Positions 27,224-35,627 of a DNA stretch of 64,000 nucleotides are shown here, in pieces. Below the pieces are notes generated by a model, which was not told where the DNA came from, did not search any database, and saw only the letters and a program-made list of their open reading frames with translations. Position 1 is the stretch's first letter. Each line of letters begins with the position of its first letter. This DNA comes from Variovorax sp. PAMC 28711. Lineage in GTDB: Bacteria; Pseudomonadota; Gammaproteobacteria; Burkholderiales; Burkholderiaceae_C. Both the position numbers and the translations under genes were made by a program. Location of the stretch: contig NZ_CP014517.1 in NCBI RefSeq assembly GCF_001577265.1, positions 2,285,001-2,349,000 of the forward strand. The letters are read 5' to 3'.

Positions 27224-28417
27224 ATGAATGTCATCCGCTTTACCGATTTGTGCGCGCAGGGCAAGGCTTCCGGCCAGCGCGTTTTCATCCGTGCCGACCT
27301 CAACGTGCCACAGAACGAGGCCGGCGAGATCACCGAAGACACCCGCGTTCGTGCCTCCGTGCCGTGCATCCAGCTTGCGCTCGACGCCGGCGCCGCCGTC
27401 ATGGTCACCTCCCACCTCGGCCGTCCGACCGAGGGCGAATTCAAGCCGGCCGATTCGCTGGCGCCCGTGGCCAGGCGACTCGGGGAACTGCTCGGCCACG
27501 ACGTCCGGCTGGTGGCCGACTGGGTCAACGGCGTCGAGGTCAAGCCCGGCGAGGTCGTGTTGCTCGAGAATTGCCGCGTCAACGAGGGCGAGAAGAAGAA
27601 CGATCCGGCGCTCGCGAAGAAGATGGCGGCGCTCTGCGACATCTACGTGAACGACGCTTTCGGCACCGCGCACCGCGCCGAAGCCACGACTTACGGCATC
27701 GCGCAGTACGCGAAGATCGCCTCGGCCGGCCCGCTGCTGGCCGCCGAGATCGACGCCATCACGAAGGCGCTCGCGCAGCCGAAGCGCCCGCTGGTCGCGA
27801 TCGTCGCGGGGTCCAAGGTCAGCACCAAGCTCACCATCCTCAAGGCGCTGGCCGACAAGGTCGACCAGCTGATCGTGGGCGGCGGCATCGCCAACACCTT
27901 CATGCTGGCGTCGGGCCTGTCGATCGGCAAGTCGCTGGCCGAGCCCGACCTGCTCGACGAAGCCAGGGCCGTGATCGAGGCCATGCGCGCGCGCGGCGCG
28001 GCGGTGCCGATTCCGGTCGACGTGGTCACAGCCAAGACCTTCGCCGCGGATGCACCGGCGACCGTCAAGGCCGCCGACGCGGTCGACGCCGACGATCTGA
28101 TTCTGGACATCGGCCCGAAGACCGCCGACATGCTGGCCGCGCAACTGCGCGAAGCGGGCACCATCGTGTGGAACGGCCCGGTGGGCGTGTTCGAGTTCGA
28201 GGCCTTCTCGCACGGCACCGAAACCATCGCCCGCGCCATTGCGGCCAGCAAGGCCTTCTCCATCGCCGGCGGCGGCGACACGCTGGCGGCCATCGCCAAG
28301 TACGGCATCGAGCCGGCGGTGGGCTACATCTCGACCGGCGGCGGGGCTTTCCTCGAAATCCTCGAAGGCAAGACCTTGCCGGCCCTCGAGATCCTCACGA
28401 AGCGCGCAGCCGGCTGA
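27224..28417 (+). CDS. pgk: Phosphoglycerate kinase
   Basis: 397-aa glycolytic/gluconeogenic enzyme converting 1,3-bisphosphoglycerate and ADP to 3-phosphoglycerate and ATP. The N-lobe has [12 protein letters not shown] and [13 protein letters not shown]; the hinge and C-lobe contain [27 protein letters not shown] and the nucleotide-binding [11 protein letters not shown]. The length is normal. Its stop codon abuts the stop of the convergent desaturase gene in TGATCA. With pyk and the class I aldolase it forms a glycolytic neighbourhood beside pur genes. Confidence 0.97.
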   Translation: MNVIRFTDLCAQGKASGQRVFIRADLNVPQNEAGEITEDTRVRASVPCIQLALDAGAAVMVTSHLGRPTEGEFKPADSLAPVARRLGELLGHDVRLVADWVNGVEVKPGEVVLLENCRVNEGEKKNDPALAKKMAALCDIYVNDAFGTAHRAEATTYGIAQYAKIASAGPLLAAEIDAITKALAQPKRPLVAIVAGSKVSTKLTILKALADKVDQLIVGGGIANTFMLASGLSIGKSLAEPDLLDEARAVIEAMRARGAAVPIPVDVVTAKTFAADAPATVKAADAVDADDLILDIGPKTADMLAAQLREAGTIVWNGPVGVFEFEAFSHGTETIARAIAASKAFSIAGGGDTLAAIAKYGIEPAVGYISTGGGAFLEILEGKTLPALEILTKRAAG

Positions 28418-29515
28418 TCAGGCGGGCAGGGCGCGCGGCGCGCTGGTCGCCCGGCCCTGGAAGTCGGTCCAGCACTTGCGGGTGAAGTCGTAGAGCTTGC
28501 AGCGGCGCGCGGTGCCGAAGTACCAGCGCCACGAAAAGCGTTGCACCACGATGCGGCTCGGCAGCAGATCCTCGATGCGGGCCTGCGCGGCCTTCAGCTT
28601 GTAGAGCGGGATGCTCATGTCCACGTGGTGCGCGGTGTGCTCCATGATGTGGTGCATCAACGCGCCGATCTGCATCGGGAAGGTCAGGTGCACGGTGGTC
28701 GAGACGAAAGGCTGGGCGCGCTGCCAGGTGGCGCGGTCGTCGTGCCAGCTCACCTTGACGTGCGTGTGGTGCACGTACACCACGAAGCCGATCATCGCGA
28801 ACCAGAAGAGGAGCGGCACCACGAAGGCGGCGCCGAGCAACAGGGCGATCGACTGGTCGGTGACCAGTGCGGCGCCAACCAGCGCCACGACCCAGGCCAG
28901 CGCGAAGCCGCCGATCAGCCCGCAGTCGCGCGAGAACACGGGGCGCTCGGCGTTGCTCGTCTTGTCGCGGCCCACCATGCGGTGCCACCAGATCTCGACC
29001 ATGTAGTAGACGCCCGGCGCCCAGCCGCTGCGGTAGACGCGTTCCATCAGGCGGCGCGACGGCGACAGCGCGTCGTATTCGGCCTGCGTGAGCGGCGCCC
29101 AGACGAAGTCGACGCCCTTCAGGTTGGTGAAGCCGTGGTGAACCACGTTGTGGCCCATGTCCCAGAGGCTGTAGGGCGTGAGCGAGGGCAGGAAGGCGAT
29201 GCGCCCCAGCCACTTGTTGAGGCGCCGGTGCGGCGTCAGGCTCTGGTGACAGGCGTCGTGGCCGATGATGAAGAGGCGTCCGATCACGAAGCCGGCGGCC
29301 AGGCCACACAGCGTCTTGAGCCAGAACGACTTCAGCATCACGACGCCCGACAGCAAGGCGCCGAACAGGGCGTAGTCGATGGCGAGCAGCACCAGCGCGC
29401 GCACGGTCGTGCGTTCGGCCAGCGGCAGCAACCAGGAGCGGATCACCTTGCGGTGCGGCAAGGGTTCGTCGGGGTGCAAGGGCTCGGGCAGTGCGGTGTC
29501 GATCGGGTTCGTCAT
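28418..29515 (-). CDS. Membrane fatty acid desaturase (DesA-like)
   Basis: 365-aa di-iron integral-membrane desaturase, introducing double bonds into membrane lipid acyl chains. The three histidine boxes are intact: GHDACHQ, DMGHNVVHHGF and HIMEHTAHHVD. Several long hydrophobic segments lie between them (ALVLLAIDYALFGALLSGVV, FWLKTLCGLAAGFVIG, ALAWVVALVGAALV). I start at ATG MTNPIDTALPEP; an in-frame start 19 codons upstream looks less likely. It is convergent with pgk with no bases between the stop codons. Likely omega-6/delta-12 type, but regiospecificity cannot be read from sequence. Confidence 0.88.
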   Translation of the reverse strand: MTNPIDTALPEPLHPDEPLPHRKVIRSWLLPLAERTTVRALVLLAIDYALFGALLSGVVMLKSFWLKTLCGLAAGFVIGRLFIIGHDACHQSLTPHRRLNKWLGRIAFLPSLTPYSLWDMGHNVVHHGFTNLKGVDFVWAPLTQAEYDALSPSRRLMERVYRSGWAPGVYYMVEIWWHRMVGRDKTSNAERPVFSRDCGLIGGFALAWVVALVGAALVTDQSIALLLGAAFVVPLLFWFAMIGFVVYVHHTHVKVSWHDDRATWQRAQPFVSTTVHLTFPMQIGALMHHIMEHTAHHVDMSIPLYKLKAAQARIEDLLPSRIVVQRFSWRWYFGTARRCKLYDFTRKCWTDFQGRATSAPRALPA

Positions 29516-29710
29516 GGACGGGAATGGAAAAGAAAACAGGACCCACGGCGCCAGGCGCCGTGCCGGAGTCATCGTGGGACTCTCGTATGACGGGTCTCGG
29601 TGCCGCGGGGTATCGGCCGGCCGCCCCTGTCGTATCGTGCGATGTCATTTTCGCATGTGAGAATTGTCCTCAAACGCTGCGGCGTCAGAATGAACAAACA
29701 GGAGACCGAC

Positions 29711-31159
29711 ATGGACCACACCCGCATTCCCCGTCACGCCACCAAGATCGTCGCCACGCTCGGCCCCGCCTCGAACACGCCGGAGATCCTCGAGCAAATG
29801 ATCCTCTCCAAGGTCAGCGTGGTGCGGCTGAACTTCAGCCACGGGACCGCGGCCGACCACATCGCGCGGGCCGTGATGGTCCGGGAGGCGGCGCGCAAGA
29901 CGGGCCGCGAGGTGGCGATCATGGCCGACCTGCAGGGCCCGAAGATCCGCGTCGGCAAGTTCGCCGAAGGCAAGGTGTTCCTGCTGCCGGGCGCGAAGTT
30001 CGTGCTCGATGCGGCGCGCACGGAACTGGGTGATATCGACGGCGTCGGCCTCGATTACAAAGACCTGCCACGCGACGTGAAGCCCGGCGACAGGCTCTTG
30101 CTGAACGACGGTTTGATCGTGCTCATCGTCGATGCGGTCAAGGGCGAAACGGTTCTGACGACCGTGAAGCTCGGCGGCGAGCTGTCGAACAACAAGGGCA
30201 TCAACAAGCAGGGCGGCGGCCTCACCGCGCCCGCGCTGACGGCCAAGGACATGGAAGACATCAAGACTGCGATGAGCTTCCAGGCGGATTACGTGGCGGT
30301 GAGCTTTCCGAAGAACGCGACCGACATGGAAATGGCGCGTCAGCTGTGCAACGTGGCCGCGGCCGAATACGGCCACCGGCCGGGGTTGATCGCCAAGATC
30401 GAACGCGCCGAGGCGATCCCCAAGCTCGAAGAAATCATCCGCGCCAGCGACGGCATCATGGTCGCGCGCGGCGACCTCGCGGTCGAGGTGGGCAACGCTG
30501 CCGTGCCTGCGCTGCAAAAGAAAATGATCCGCATGGCGCGCGAGATGGACCGGGTCGTCATCACCGCCACGCAGATGATGGAATCGATGATCACCAACCC
30601 GGTGCCGACGCGCGCCGAGGTGAGCGACGTGGCCAATGCGGTGCTCGACGGCACCGACGCGGTGATGCTTTCCGCCGAGACCGCGTCGGGCAAATACCCG
30701 CTCGAGACGGTGCAGGAAATGAGCCGCATCTGCGAGGCTGCGGAGGCCGCCGAAGACCTCGAACTCGATGCCGATTTCAGCGGCAAGAACTACACGCGCA
30801 TCGACCAGTCGATCGCCATGGGCGCGCTCTTCACCGCACATCACCTGGGCGCCAAGGCGATCGTCGCCCTGACCGAATCGGGCTCGACCATGCTCTGGAT
30901 GAGCCGCCATCGCGCCCACATCCCCATGTATGCGCTGACCTCGCGCCTCGCCACGCAGCGCAAGTTGGCGCTGTACCGCAACGTGCGCCCGCTGCTGATG
31001 GATTCGCAGACCGACCGCGACACCGCGCTCGAGCAGGCTGAAGCCCATCTGAAGAAGCGCGGCATCGTGCAGACCGGCGACGTCTACGCGATCACCTGCG
31101 GCGAACCCATGGGCGCACCGGGCGGCACCAACATGCTGAAGATCTGCCGGGCGAGCTAG
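29711..31159 (+). CDS. pyk: Pyruvate kinase
   Basis: 482-aa glycolytic enzyme making pyruvate and ATP from phosphoenolpyruvate. Motifs are RHATKIVATLGPAS, RLNFSHG, MADLQGPKIRVGKF, GLIAKIERAEAIPKLEEI, MVARGDLAVEVG (active-site Lys/Glu/Asp region) and VVITATQMMESM. I start at MDHTRIPRH because AGGAGA lies 5 bases upstream; an ATG seven codons earlier is less well placed. A strong hairpin follows the stop. It is not next to pgk because the desaturase gene lies between them on the other strand. Confidence 0.96.
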   Translation: MDHTRIPRHATKIVATLGPASNTPEILEQMILSKVSVVRLNFSHGTAADHIARAVMVREAARKTGREVAIMADLQGPKIRVGKFAEGKVFLLPGAKFVLDAARTELGDIDGVGLDYKDLPRDVKPGDRLLLNDGLIVLIVDAVKGETVLTTVKLGGELSNNKGINKQGGGLTAPALTAKDMEDIKTAMSFQADYVAVSFPKNATDMEMARQLCNVAAAEYGHRPGLIAKIERAEAIPKLEEIIRASDGIMVARGDLAVEVGNAAVPALQKKMIRMAREMDRVVITATQMMESMITNPVPTRAEVSDVANAVLDGTDAVMLSAETASGKYPLETVQEMSRICEAAEAAEDLELDADFSGKNYTRIDQSIAMGALFTAHHLGAKAIVALTESGSTMLWMSRHRAHIPMYALTSRLATQRKLALYRNVRPLLMDSQTDRDTALEQAEAHLKKRGIVQTGDVYAITCGEPMGAPGGTNMLKICRAS

Positions 31160-31167
31160 GCCAGGCG

Positions 31168-31194
31168 GCGGTCGCGTCCTACCGACGCGACCGC
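31168..31194 (+). terminator. Ten-base-pair hairpin after pyk
   Basis: Perfect stem GCGGTCGCGT / ACGCGACCGC with the seven-base loop CCTACCG, starting 9 bases after the pyk stop. No T-run follows. Its stability and position suggest transcription termination or 3' end protection. Confidence 0.5.
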
Positions 31195-31247
31195 GGGCCA
31201 TGCGCATGCTCCCGAAACCATTTCGGTCTGCACTTCGTATGGCTTTC

Positions 31248-32147
31248 ATGAAACTTCTTTTTCCCCGGCCACGCGGCGGGCTGTTCGCTGCGGCTGCCCT
31301 CGCGGGCGCCGCGCTGCTCACGGCCTGTTCGCCCATCAAGATCGTCAATGGCCTGACGCCGAGCAGCACCTACGGTTTCGAGGGCGACATCGGCTACGGC
31401 GCGGCCCCGCGGCAGCGGCTCGACGTGTACACGCCGTTGCCGGCCTCGATGGCCGCCAACGGCGCCAAGCCGCTGGTCGTGTTCTTTTTCGGCGGCACCT
31501 GGAGTAACGGCGATCGCGCGAGCTACAAGTTCGTCGGCGAGGCCCTGGCGTCGCGCGGCGCGGTGGTGGTGATCCCGGACTACGGCCTCTCGCCGGTTTT
31601 CAAGTACCCGGTGTTCGTGCAGGACAGCGCCTTGGCGGCGAAGTGGGCGCTCGACAACGCCGCACGGCTGGGGGCCGACCCGAAGCAGGTCTATGTGATG
31701 GGCCATTCGTCCGGCGGTTACAACGCGGCCATGCTGGCGCTCGATGCGCGGTGGCTCGGCGCCGTCGGCGGCAGTCCGAAGCAGTTCGCCGGCTGGATCG
31801 GCCTGGCGGGCCCTTACGACTTCCTGCCGATCGAAAACCCGCAAGCCCAGGTGGCCTTCAATTGGCCCGACACCCCACCGGACTCGCAGCCCCTGGCACA
31901 TGCGTCAGCCGCTGCGCCGCGCACGCTGCTGCTGGCCGCGACGAAGGACAAGCTGGTGAATCCGGTGCGCAACACCGGCCAGATGGCAACGAAGCTGCGT
32001 GCGGCTGGCGTGTCGGTCGAGACGCACGAATACGACGACCTGAGCCACATCACGCTGATCGGCAATGTCGCCAAGCCGCTGCAGTGGCTCGGCGGGCCGG
32101 TGCTGCCGCCCGTGCTGGCCTTCGTCGGGCTGCCGGCGGGGCGATAG
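31248..32147 (+). CDS. Alpha/beta hydrolase lipoprotein (esterase-like)
   Basis: 299-aa predicted lipoprotein esterase of the BD-FAE/carboxylesterase group. The start chosen gives [11 protein letters not shown] and a signal ending LLTAC (lipobox Cys near 26). The oxyanion-hole motif is [15 protein letters not shown], the nucleophile elbow is [12 protein letters not shown] (Ser in GxSxG), and the catalytic Asp and His are likely in AATKDKLV and [10 protein letters not shown]. Substrate unknown; lipid or aryl ester hydrolysis at the cell envelope is likely. A start 16 codons upstream would also be in frame. Confidence 0.82.
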   Translation: MKLLFPRPRGGLFAAAALAGAALLTACSPIKIVNGLTPSSTYGFEGDIGYGAAPRQRLDVYTPLPASMAANGAKPLVVFFFGGTWSNGDRASYKFVGEALASRGAVVVIPDYGLSPVFKYPVFVQDSALAAKWALDNAARLGADPKQVYVMGHSSGGYNAAMLALDARWLGAVGGSPKQFAGWIGLAGPYDFLPIENPQAQVAFNWPDTPPDSQPLAHASAAAPRTLLLAATKDKLVNPVRNTGQMATKLRAAGVSVETHEYDDLSHITLIGNVAKPLQWLGGPVLPPVLAFVGLPAGR

Positions 32148-32158
32148 AGGCCGCCGAT

Positions 32159-32164
32159 ACAATC
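32159..32164 (+). promoter_or_regulatory. -10-like TACAAT before the aldolase gene
   Basis: TACAAT lies 57 bases before the preferred GTG start at 32222 and 21 before an alternative ATG. No clear -35. Best promoter candidate for the aldolase gene. Confidence 0.4.
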
Positions 32165-32221
32165 TTGCGCTACCCCCATACCGCCATGTCGACGGACACG
32201 AAAACGAACAAGGACAACGCA

Positions 32222-33109
32222 GTGAATCAGGAACAACTGGACAAGGTCACCACGGGCAAGGGCTTCATCGCCGCACTCGACCAGAGCGGTGGCAGCACGC
32301 CGAAGGCGCTCAAGCTCTACGGCGTCGAAGAGACCGCCTACCAGGGCGATGCCGAAATGTTCGACCAGGTCCACGCCATGCGCAGCCGCATCGTCGCGAG
32401 CCCCGCCTTCAACGGCCAGCGCGTGCTGGGCGCCATCCTGTTCGAGATGACGATGGACCGCCAGTTCGAGGGCCGGGACGCCGCCACCTACCTCTGGGCA
32501 AACAAGCAGGTCGTCCCCTTCCTCAAGGTCGACAAGGGCCTGGCCGACGAAGCCGACGGCGTGCAGCTCATGAAGGCCATGCCCGAGCTCGACGCGCTGT
32601 TGAAGCGAGCGGTGGCCAAGGGCATCTTCGGCACCAAGATGCGTTCGGTGGTCAACACTGCCAATGCCAAGGGCATCGACGCCGTGGTGGCGCAACAGTT
32701 CGTCGTCGGCAAGCAGATCCTCGCGGCCGGGCTGATGCCGATCATCGAGCCGGAAGTCAACATCAAGGCCACCGACAAGAAGGAAGCTGAAGCGCTGCTG
32801 AAGGCGGCCTTGCTGAAGGCACTGGACGCCCTCGGCGCCGACCAGAAGGTCATGCTCAAGCTGTCGATCCCGACGGTCGACGGCTTCTACGCCGAGCTGG
32901 TCGCGCACCCGAAGGTGGTCCGCGTGGTGGCCCTGTCGGGTGGCTACAGCCGCGACGACTCGAACGCGATGCTCGCCAAGAACCCCGGCGTGATCGCCAG
33001 CTTCAGCCGCGCGCTGACCGAGGGCCTGAGCGCCCAGCAGTCGGATGCCGACTTCAACGCGGCGCTGGACAAGGCGATCGAATCGATCTACCAGGCGTCG
33101 AACACCTGA
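32222..33109 (+). CDS. Class I fructose-bisphosphate aldolase (Schiff-base type)
   Basis: 295-aa aldolase interconverting fructose 1,6-bisphosphate with glyceraldehyde 3-phosphate and dihydroxyacetone phosphate. The bacterial class I family is recognised from [35 protein letters not shown] (Schiff-base Lys region), [23 protein letters not shown] and [13 protein letters not shown] prefer the GTG giving [14 protein letters not shown], because the family usually starts there and AAGGA lies 7 bases upstream; an in-frame ATG at 32186 would add 12 residues. A classic terminator follows. Confidence 0.92.
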   Translation: MNQEQLDKVTTGKGFIAALDQSGGSTPKALKLYGVEETAYQGDAEMFDQVHAMRSRIVASPAFNGQRVLGAILFEMTMDRQFEGRDAATYLWANKQVVPFLKVDKGLADEADGVQLMKAMPELDALLKRAVAKGIFGTKMRSVVNTANAKGIDAVVAQQFVVGKQILAAGLMPIIEPEVNIKATDKKEAEALLKAALLKALDALGADQKVMLKLSIPTVDGFYAELVAHPKVVRVVALSGGYSRDDSNAMLAKNPGVIASFSRALTEGLSAQQSDADFNAALDKAIESIYQASNT

Positions 33110-33134
33110 AGCGCGTGACCCTTTCGCAGCACCG

Positions 33135-33158
33135 GCCACCGCTCGCGGTGGCTTTTTT
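33135..33158 (+). terminator. Rho-independent terminator after the aldolase gene
   Basis: Stem GCCACCGC / GCGGTGGC with a two-base TC between the arms (four-base loop in practice), followed by six T bases. It is the clearest intrinsic terminator in the window and separates the aldolase gene from purC. Confidence 0.88.
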
Positions 33159-33218
33159 CTGCGCGCACAATCAGAGCCATCCGTCTCGTTTCCGTCCCGA
33201 TTTCATCCTGTCTCAGCC

Positions 33219-34124
33219 ATGACCACCGTCCACACCTCGTCCATCCAAAGCCTGCCCCTGCTCGCGCGCGGCAAGGTGCGCGACAACTACGCGGTCGGCG
33301 ACGACCGCATCCTCATGGTCGCCAGCGACCGGCTGAGCGCGTTCGACGTGATCATGGGCGAGCCGATTCCTGGCAAGGGCGTGATCCTCACGCAGATGGC
33401 GCTCTGGTGGTTCGACCGGCTCGGCCATCTGTGCCCGAACCACCTCACCGGCGAGGCACCCGAGAGCGTGGTCACGGCGGAAGAGGCGCCGCAGGTCACT
33501 GACCGCTCGATGCTGGTCAAGCGTCTGCGCCCGATCCCGGTCGAAGCGGTGGTGCGGGGTTATCTGGCCGGCAGCGGCTGGAAGGAATACCAGGAAAACC
33601 GGGCGGTGTGCGGCGTGCCCTTGCCCGAAGGCCTGACCAACGCGAGCAAGCTGCCGCGCCCGATCTTCACGCCCGCAGCCAAGGCGGCGGCCGGCGAGCA
33701 CGACGAGAACATCAGCTACGACCGCATGGTCGAGGTCGTCGGCCCGACGCTGGCGCAGCGGATTCGCGAGATCAGCATCCTGATCTACGAAACCGCGGCG
33801 GCGATCGCCCTCGAAAAGGGAATGATCATTGCCGATACCAAGTTCGAGTTCGGCCTCGACGAAGCCGACAACCTGGTGCTCATGGACGAGGTGCTGACGC
33901 CCGACAGCTCGCGCTACTGGCCGATCGAGGGCTACGAAGCCGCGCTTGCCGCCGGCACCAACCCGCCGAGCTACGACAAGCAGTTCGTGCGCGACTGGCT
34001 GGAGGCCACGAAGATCAATGGCAAGCCCTGGGACAAGACGCCGCCTGCACCGCGCCTGCCCGCCGAAGTGATCGAAAAGACCGCCGCGAAGTACCGCGAA
34101 GCGCTCGAACGCCTCACCGGCTGA
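33219..34124 (+). CDS. purC: SAICAR synthase (PurC)
   Basis: 301-aa purine enzyme that joins aspartate to CAIR to make SAICAR. The motifs [31 protein letters not shown], here split as RGKVRDNY and [11 protein letters not shown], and [25 protein letters not shown] and [12 protein letters not shown] are diagnostic. The long form fits the beta-/gammaproteobacterial type with an extended N-terminus. No strong Shine-Dalgarno sequence is visible. In this genome purC is separated from purE-purK by about 10 kb of regulator, haem-enzyme and thioredoxin genes. Confidence 0.95.
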   Translation: MTTVHTSSIQSLPLLARGKVRDNYAVGDDRILMVASDRLSAFDVIMGEPIPGKGVILTQMALWWFDRLGHLCPNHLTGEAPESVVTAEEAPQVTDRSMLVKRLRPIPVEAVVRGYLAGSGWKEYQENRAVCGVPLPEGLTNASKLPRPIFTPAAKAAAGEHDENISYDRMVEVVGPTLAQRIREISILIYETAAAIALEKGMIIADTKFEFGLDEADNLVLMDEVLTPDSSRYWPIEGYEAALAAGTNPPSYDKQFVRDWLEATKINGKPWDKTPPAPRLPAEVIEKTAAKYREALERLTG

Positions 34125-34127
34125 GCG

Positions 34128-34144
34128 TCGGGCGAGCCGCCCGA
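34128..34144 (+). terminator. Weak hairpin after purC
   Basis: Perfect stem TCGGGCG / CGCCCGA around AGC, four bases after the purC stop. It is followed by AAA, not T, so on this strand it is a poor terminator. Confidence 0.35.
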
Positions 34145-34189
34145 AAAGGTGAATAAGTCACAAGCCGGCCGGCAATAGTCACGCTTTTC

Positions 34190-34213
34190 GAAGTGTGCAT
34201 TTGTTCACACTTC
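34190..34213. promoter_or_regulatory. CRP-type binding site before the LuxR-type gene
   Basis: 24-base interrupted palindrome GAAGTGTG, eight bases, CACACTTC. Its centre reads TGTGC-ATTTGT-TCACA, matching TGTGA-N6-TCACA at 9 of 10 positions. The site ends 28 bases before the ATG at 34242. A CRP-type regulator with the matching recognition residues is encoded 650 bases downstream. The position between promoter and Shine-Dalgarno sequence could suit repression as well as activation. Confidence 0.62.
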
Positions 34214-34241
34214 TCGCATCCCCAAAGGACAGGAGCGAGAG

Positions 34242-34862
34242 ATGAACCCATCGACGGCGGACCTTTCGATGCAGCCCGGCATGCTGGCCCGGGTGCTCGA
34301 CGAAATCGACCATGGCCTGCTGGTGCTCGACCTCGCTGGCCGCATCCTGCACGCCAACCATCCGGCGCGCCACGCGCTGTCGTCGGGCCACGCGATGCGC
34401 AATGTCGACGGTGTGCTGGCGTGCACCGGCGCAGCGGGTCAGCGCGCGTTGCGTCAGGCCCTCAAAGACGCCGAGCGCGGCTGCCGCAGCATCGTCGAAC
34501 TGGCGCACGCGAGCGATCCGCTGTCACTCGCTTTCGTGCCGCTCGATGCGGCGGACGGCGGGCCGGTCGACACGGTGCTGGTCATGTGCAGCCGTCGCCA
34601 CGGCTGCGAGAGCCTCACGATGCAGATGTTCGCGCGATCCAAGGGGCTCACGCGCTCCGAGCAGAACGTGCTGGCCCAGCTGTGCGCCGGCCAGCGTGCC
34701 GACGAGATCGCCTGCGTGCAGGGCGTGCGCCTGTCGACCGTGCGCACCCACATCAAGAACGTGCGGCAGAAAACCGGCAGCACCAGCATCCGCGAGATCG
34801 TGCACCGCGTCTCGCGCATGCCGCAGGTGGTGTCGGCGCTGCGCCTTGTCGCTCACGAGTAA
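34242..34862 (+). CDS. LuxR-type regulator with PAS-like N-terminus
   Basis: 206-aa transcription regulator. The N-terminal about 110 residues (VLDEIDHGLLVLDLAGRIL, HANHPARHALSSG) look like a PAS-type sensing fold; there is no receiver Asp pocket, so it is not a response regulator. The C-terminal LuxR helix-turn-helix spans about 135-187 (LTRSEQNVLAQLCAGQ, STVRTHIKNVRQKTG). Strong AGGAG six bases upstream of the ATG. The ligand is unknown. It starts a regulatory group with the CRP-type gene (33-base gap), after which the haem-enzyme genes follow. Confidence 0.85.
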   Translation: MNPSTADLSMQPGMLARVLDEIDHGLLVLDLAGRILHANHPARHALSSGHAMRNVDGVLACTGAAGQRALRQALKDAERGCRSIVELAHASDPLSLAFVPLDAADGGPVDTVLVMCSRRHGCESLTMQMFARSKGLTRSEQNVLAQLCAGQRADEIACVQGVRLSTVRTHIKNVRQKTGSTSIREIVHRVSRMPQVVSALRLVAHE

Positions 34863-34883
34863 CGGAGCCGCCGGGGCGGGCCG

Positions 34884-34889
34884 TATAGT
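34884..34889 (+). promoter_or_regulatory. -10-like TATAGT before the CRP-type gene
   Basis: TATAGT, six bases GGCCGG, then the ATG at 34896. There is no Shine-Dalgarno sequence. Only 21 bases separate it from the previous stop, so the gene may have its own nearly leaderless transcript as well as read-through. Confidence 0.5.
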
Positions 34890-34895
34890 GGCCGG

Positions 34896-35546
34896 ATGCC
34901 TCCTGCCGCGCTGCGCGCCGACCTCACCGACGCCCTGCCGCCGTCGCTCCTGCGGCTGGCCGAGTGCGGCACGCAACGCCACTTTCGCACCCACAGCCTG
35001 CTGATCCAGGAAGGCGACCTCGGCGATTCGATCTATATCGTCCTGACGGGCCGGCTGCGCGCGTTCGTGTCCGATGCGCGCGGCCGCGAAGTGACGCTTG
35101 GCGTGCACGGACCGGGCGAATACGTCGGCGAGATGTCGCTCGACGGCGGCCTGCGCTCGGCGAGCGTGCAAGCGCTGGAGCCCACCGTCTGTGCGGTCGT
35201 CACGCGCGCGAGCGTGCTGGGCCACATCGCCGCCGACCCGGAATTTTCGCTGGGGCTGATCACGCGCCTGATCCGCCGCGCCCGGCTCGCGACCGAGAGT
35301 GCGCGCAGCATGGCGCTGCTCGACGTCTACAGCCGCCTCAAACGTGTGCTCGAAGACCGGGCGCAGCCGGCGGTCGACGGCACCCGCCGCATCGCCGAGC
35401 GCCTGACGCACCAGGCGCTGGCCGGCGAGATCGGCTCGTCGCGCGAAATGGTCAGCCGCCTGCTCAAGGACCTCGAGAAGGGCGGCTATGTCGCCGTCGA
35501 GCAGCGCTGCATCGTGCTGCTGCGGGCGCTTCCCGCCCGCTGGTAG
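34896..35546 (+). CDS. CRP/FNR-family regulator of CRP type
   Basis: 216-aa cyclic-nucleotide-type regulator. The N-terminal cNMP-binding barrel has the phosphate-binding cassette GEMSLDGGLRSASV (Gly78, Glu79, Arg87, Ser88), as in cAMP-binding CRP proteins, and no FNR-type cysteine cluster. The C-helix includes ATESARSMALLDVYSRL. The winged helix has LAGEIGSSREMVSRLLKDLEKGG: Arg183, Glu184 and Arg188 match the three base-contacting residues of E. coli CRP, predicting a TGTGA half-site. A matching site lies upstream of the preceding gene. It precedes the cyclase-domain protein by 81 bases, suggesting linked signalling. Confidence 0.88.
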   Translation: MPPAALRADLTDALPPSLLRLAECGTQRHFRTHSLLIQEGDLGDSIYIVLTGRLRAFVSDARGREVTLGVHGPGEYVGEMSLDGGLRSASVQALEPTVCAVVTRASVLGHIAADPEFSLGLITRLIRRARLATESARSMALLDVYSRLKRVLEDRAQPAVDGTRRIAERLTHQALAGEIGSSREMVSRLLKDLEKGGYVAVEQRCIVLLRALPARW

Positions 35547-35584
35547 CGCGGCGGATCCTCTTTTTGGTGGATAGACAAGACGGT

Positions 35585-35602
35585 CCGACTCGCTAGAGTC
35601 GG
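35585..35602. promoter_or_regulatory. Perfect inverted repeat before the cyclase-AAA gene
   Basis: CCGACTC / GAGTCGG, seven-base arms around GCTA, ending 25 bases before the ATG at 35628. It is unlike the CRP-type site. It may be an operator or a hairpin in the transcript leader. Confidence 0.4.
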
Positions 35603-35627
35603 CGTGCCCGAAAACACAGAGGTGCGG

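Noticed and set aside
34128..34144. The hairpin after purC as a full intrinsic terminator
   Set aside because: It is followed by A bases instead of T on the coding strand, so it is kept only as a weak feature.
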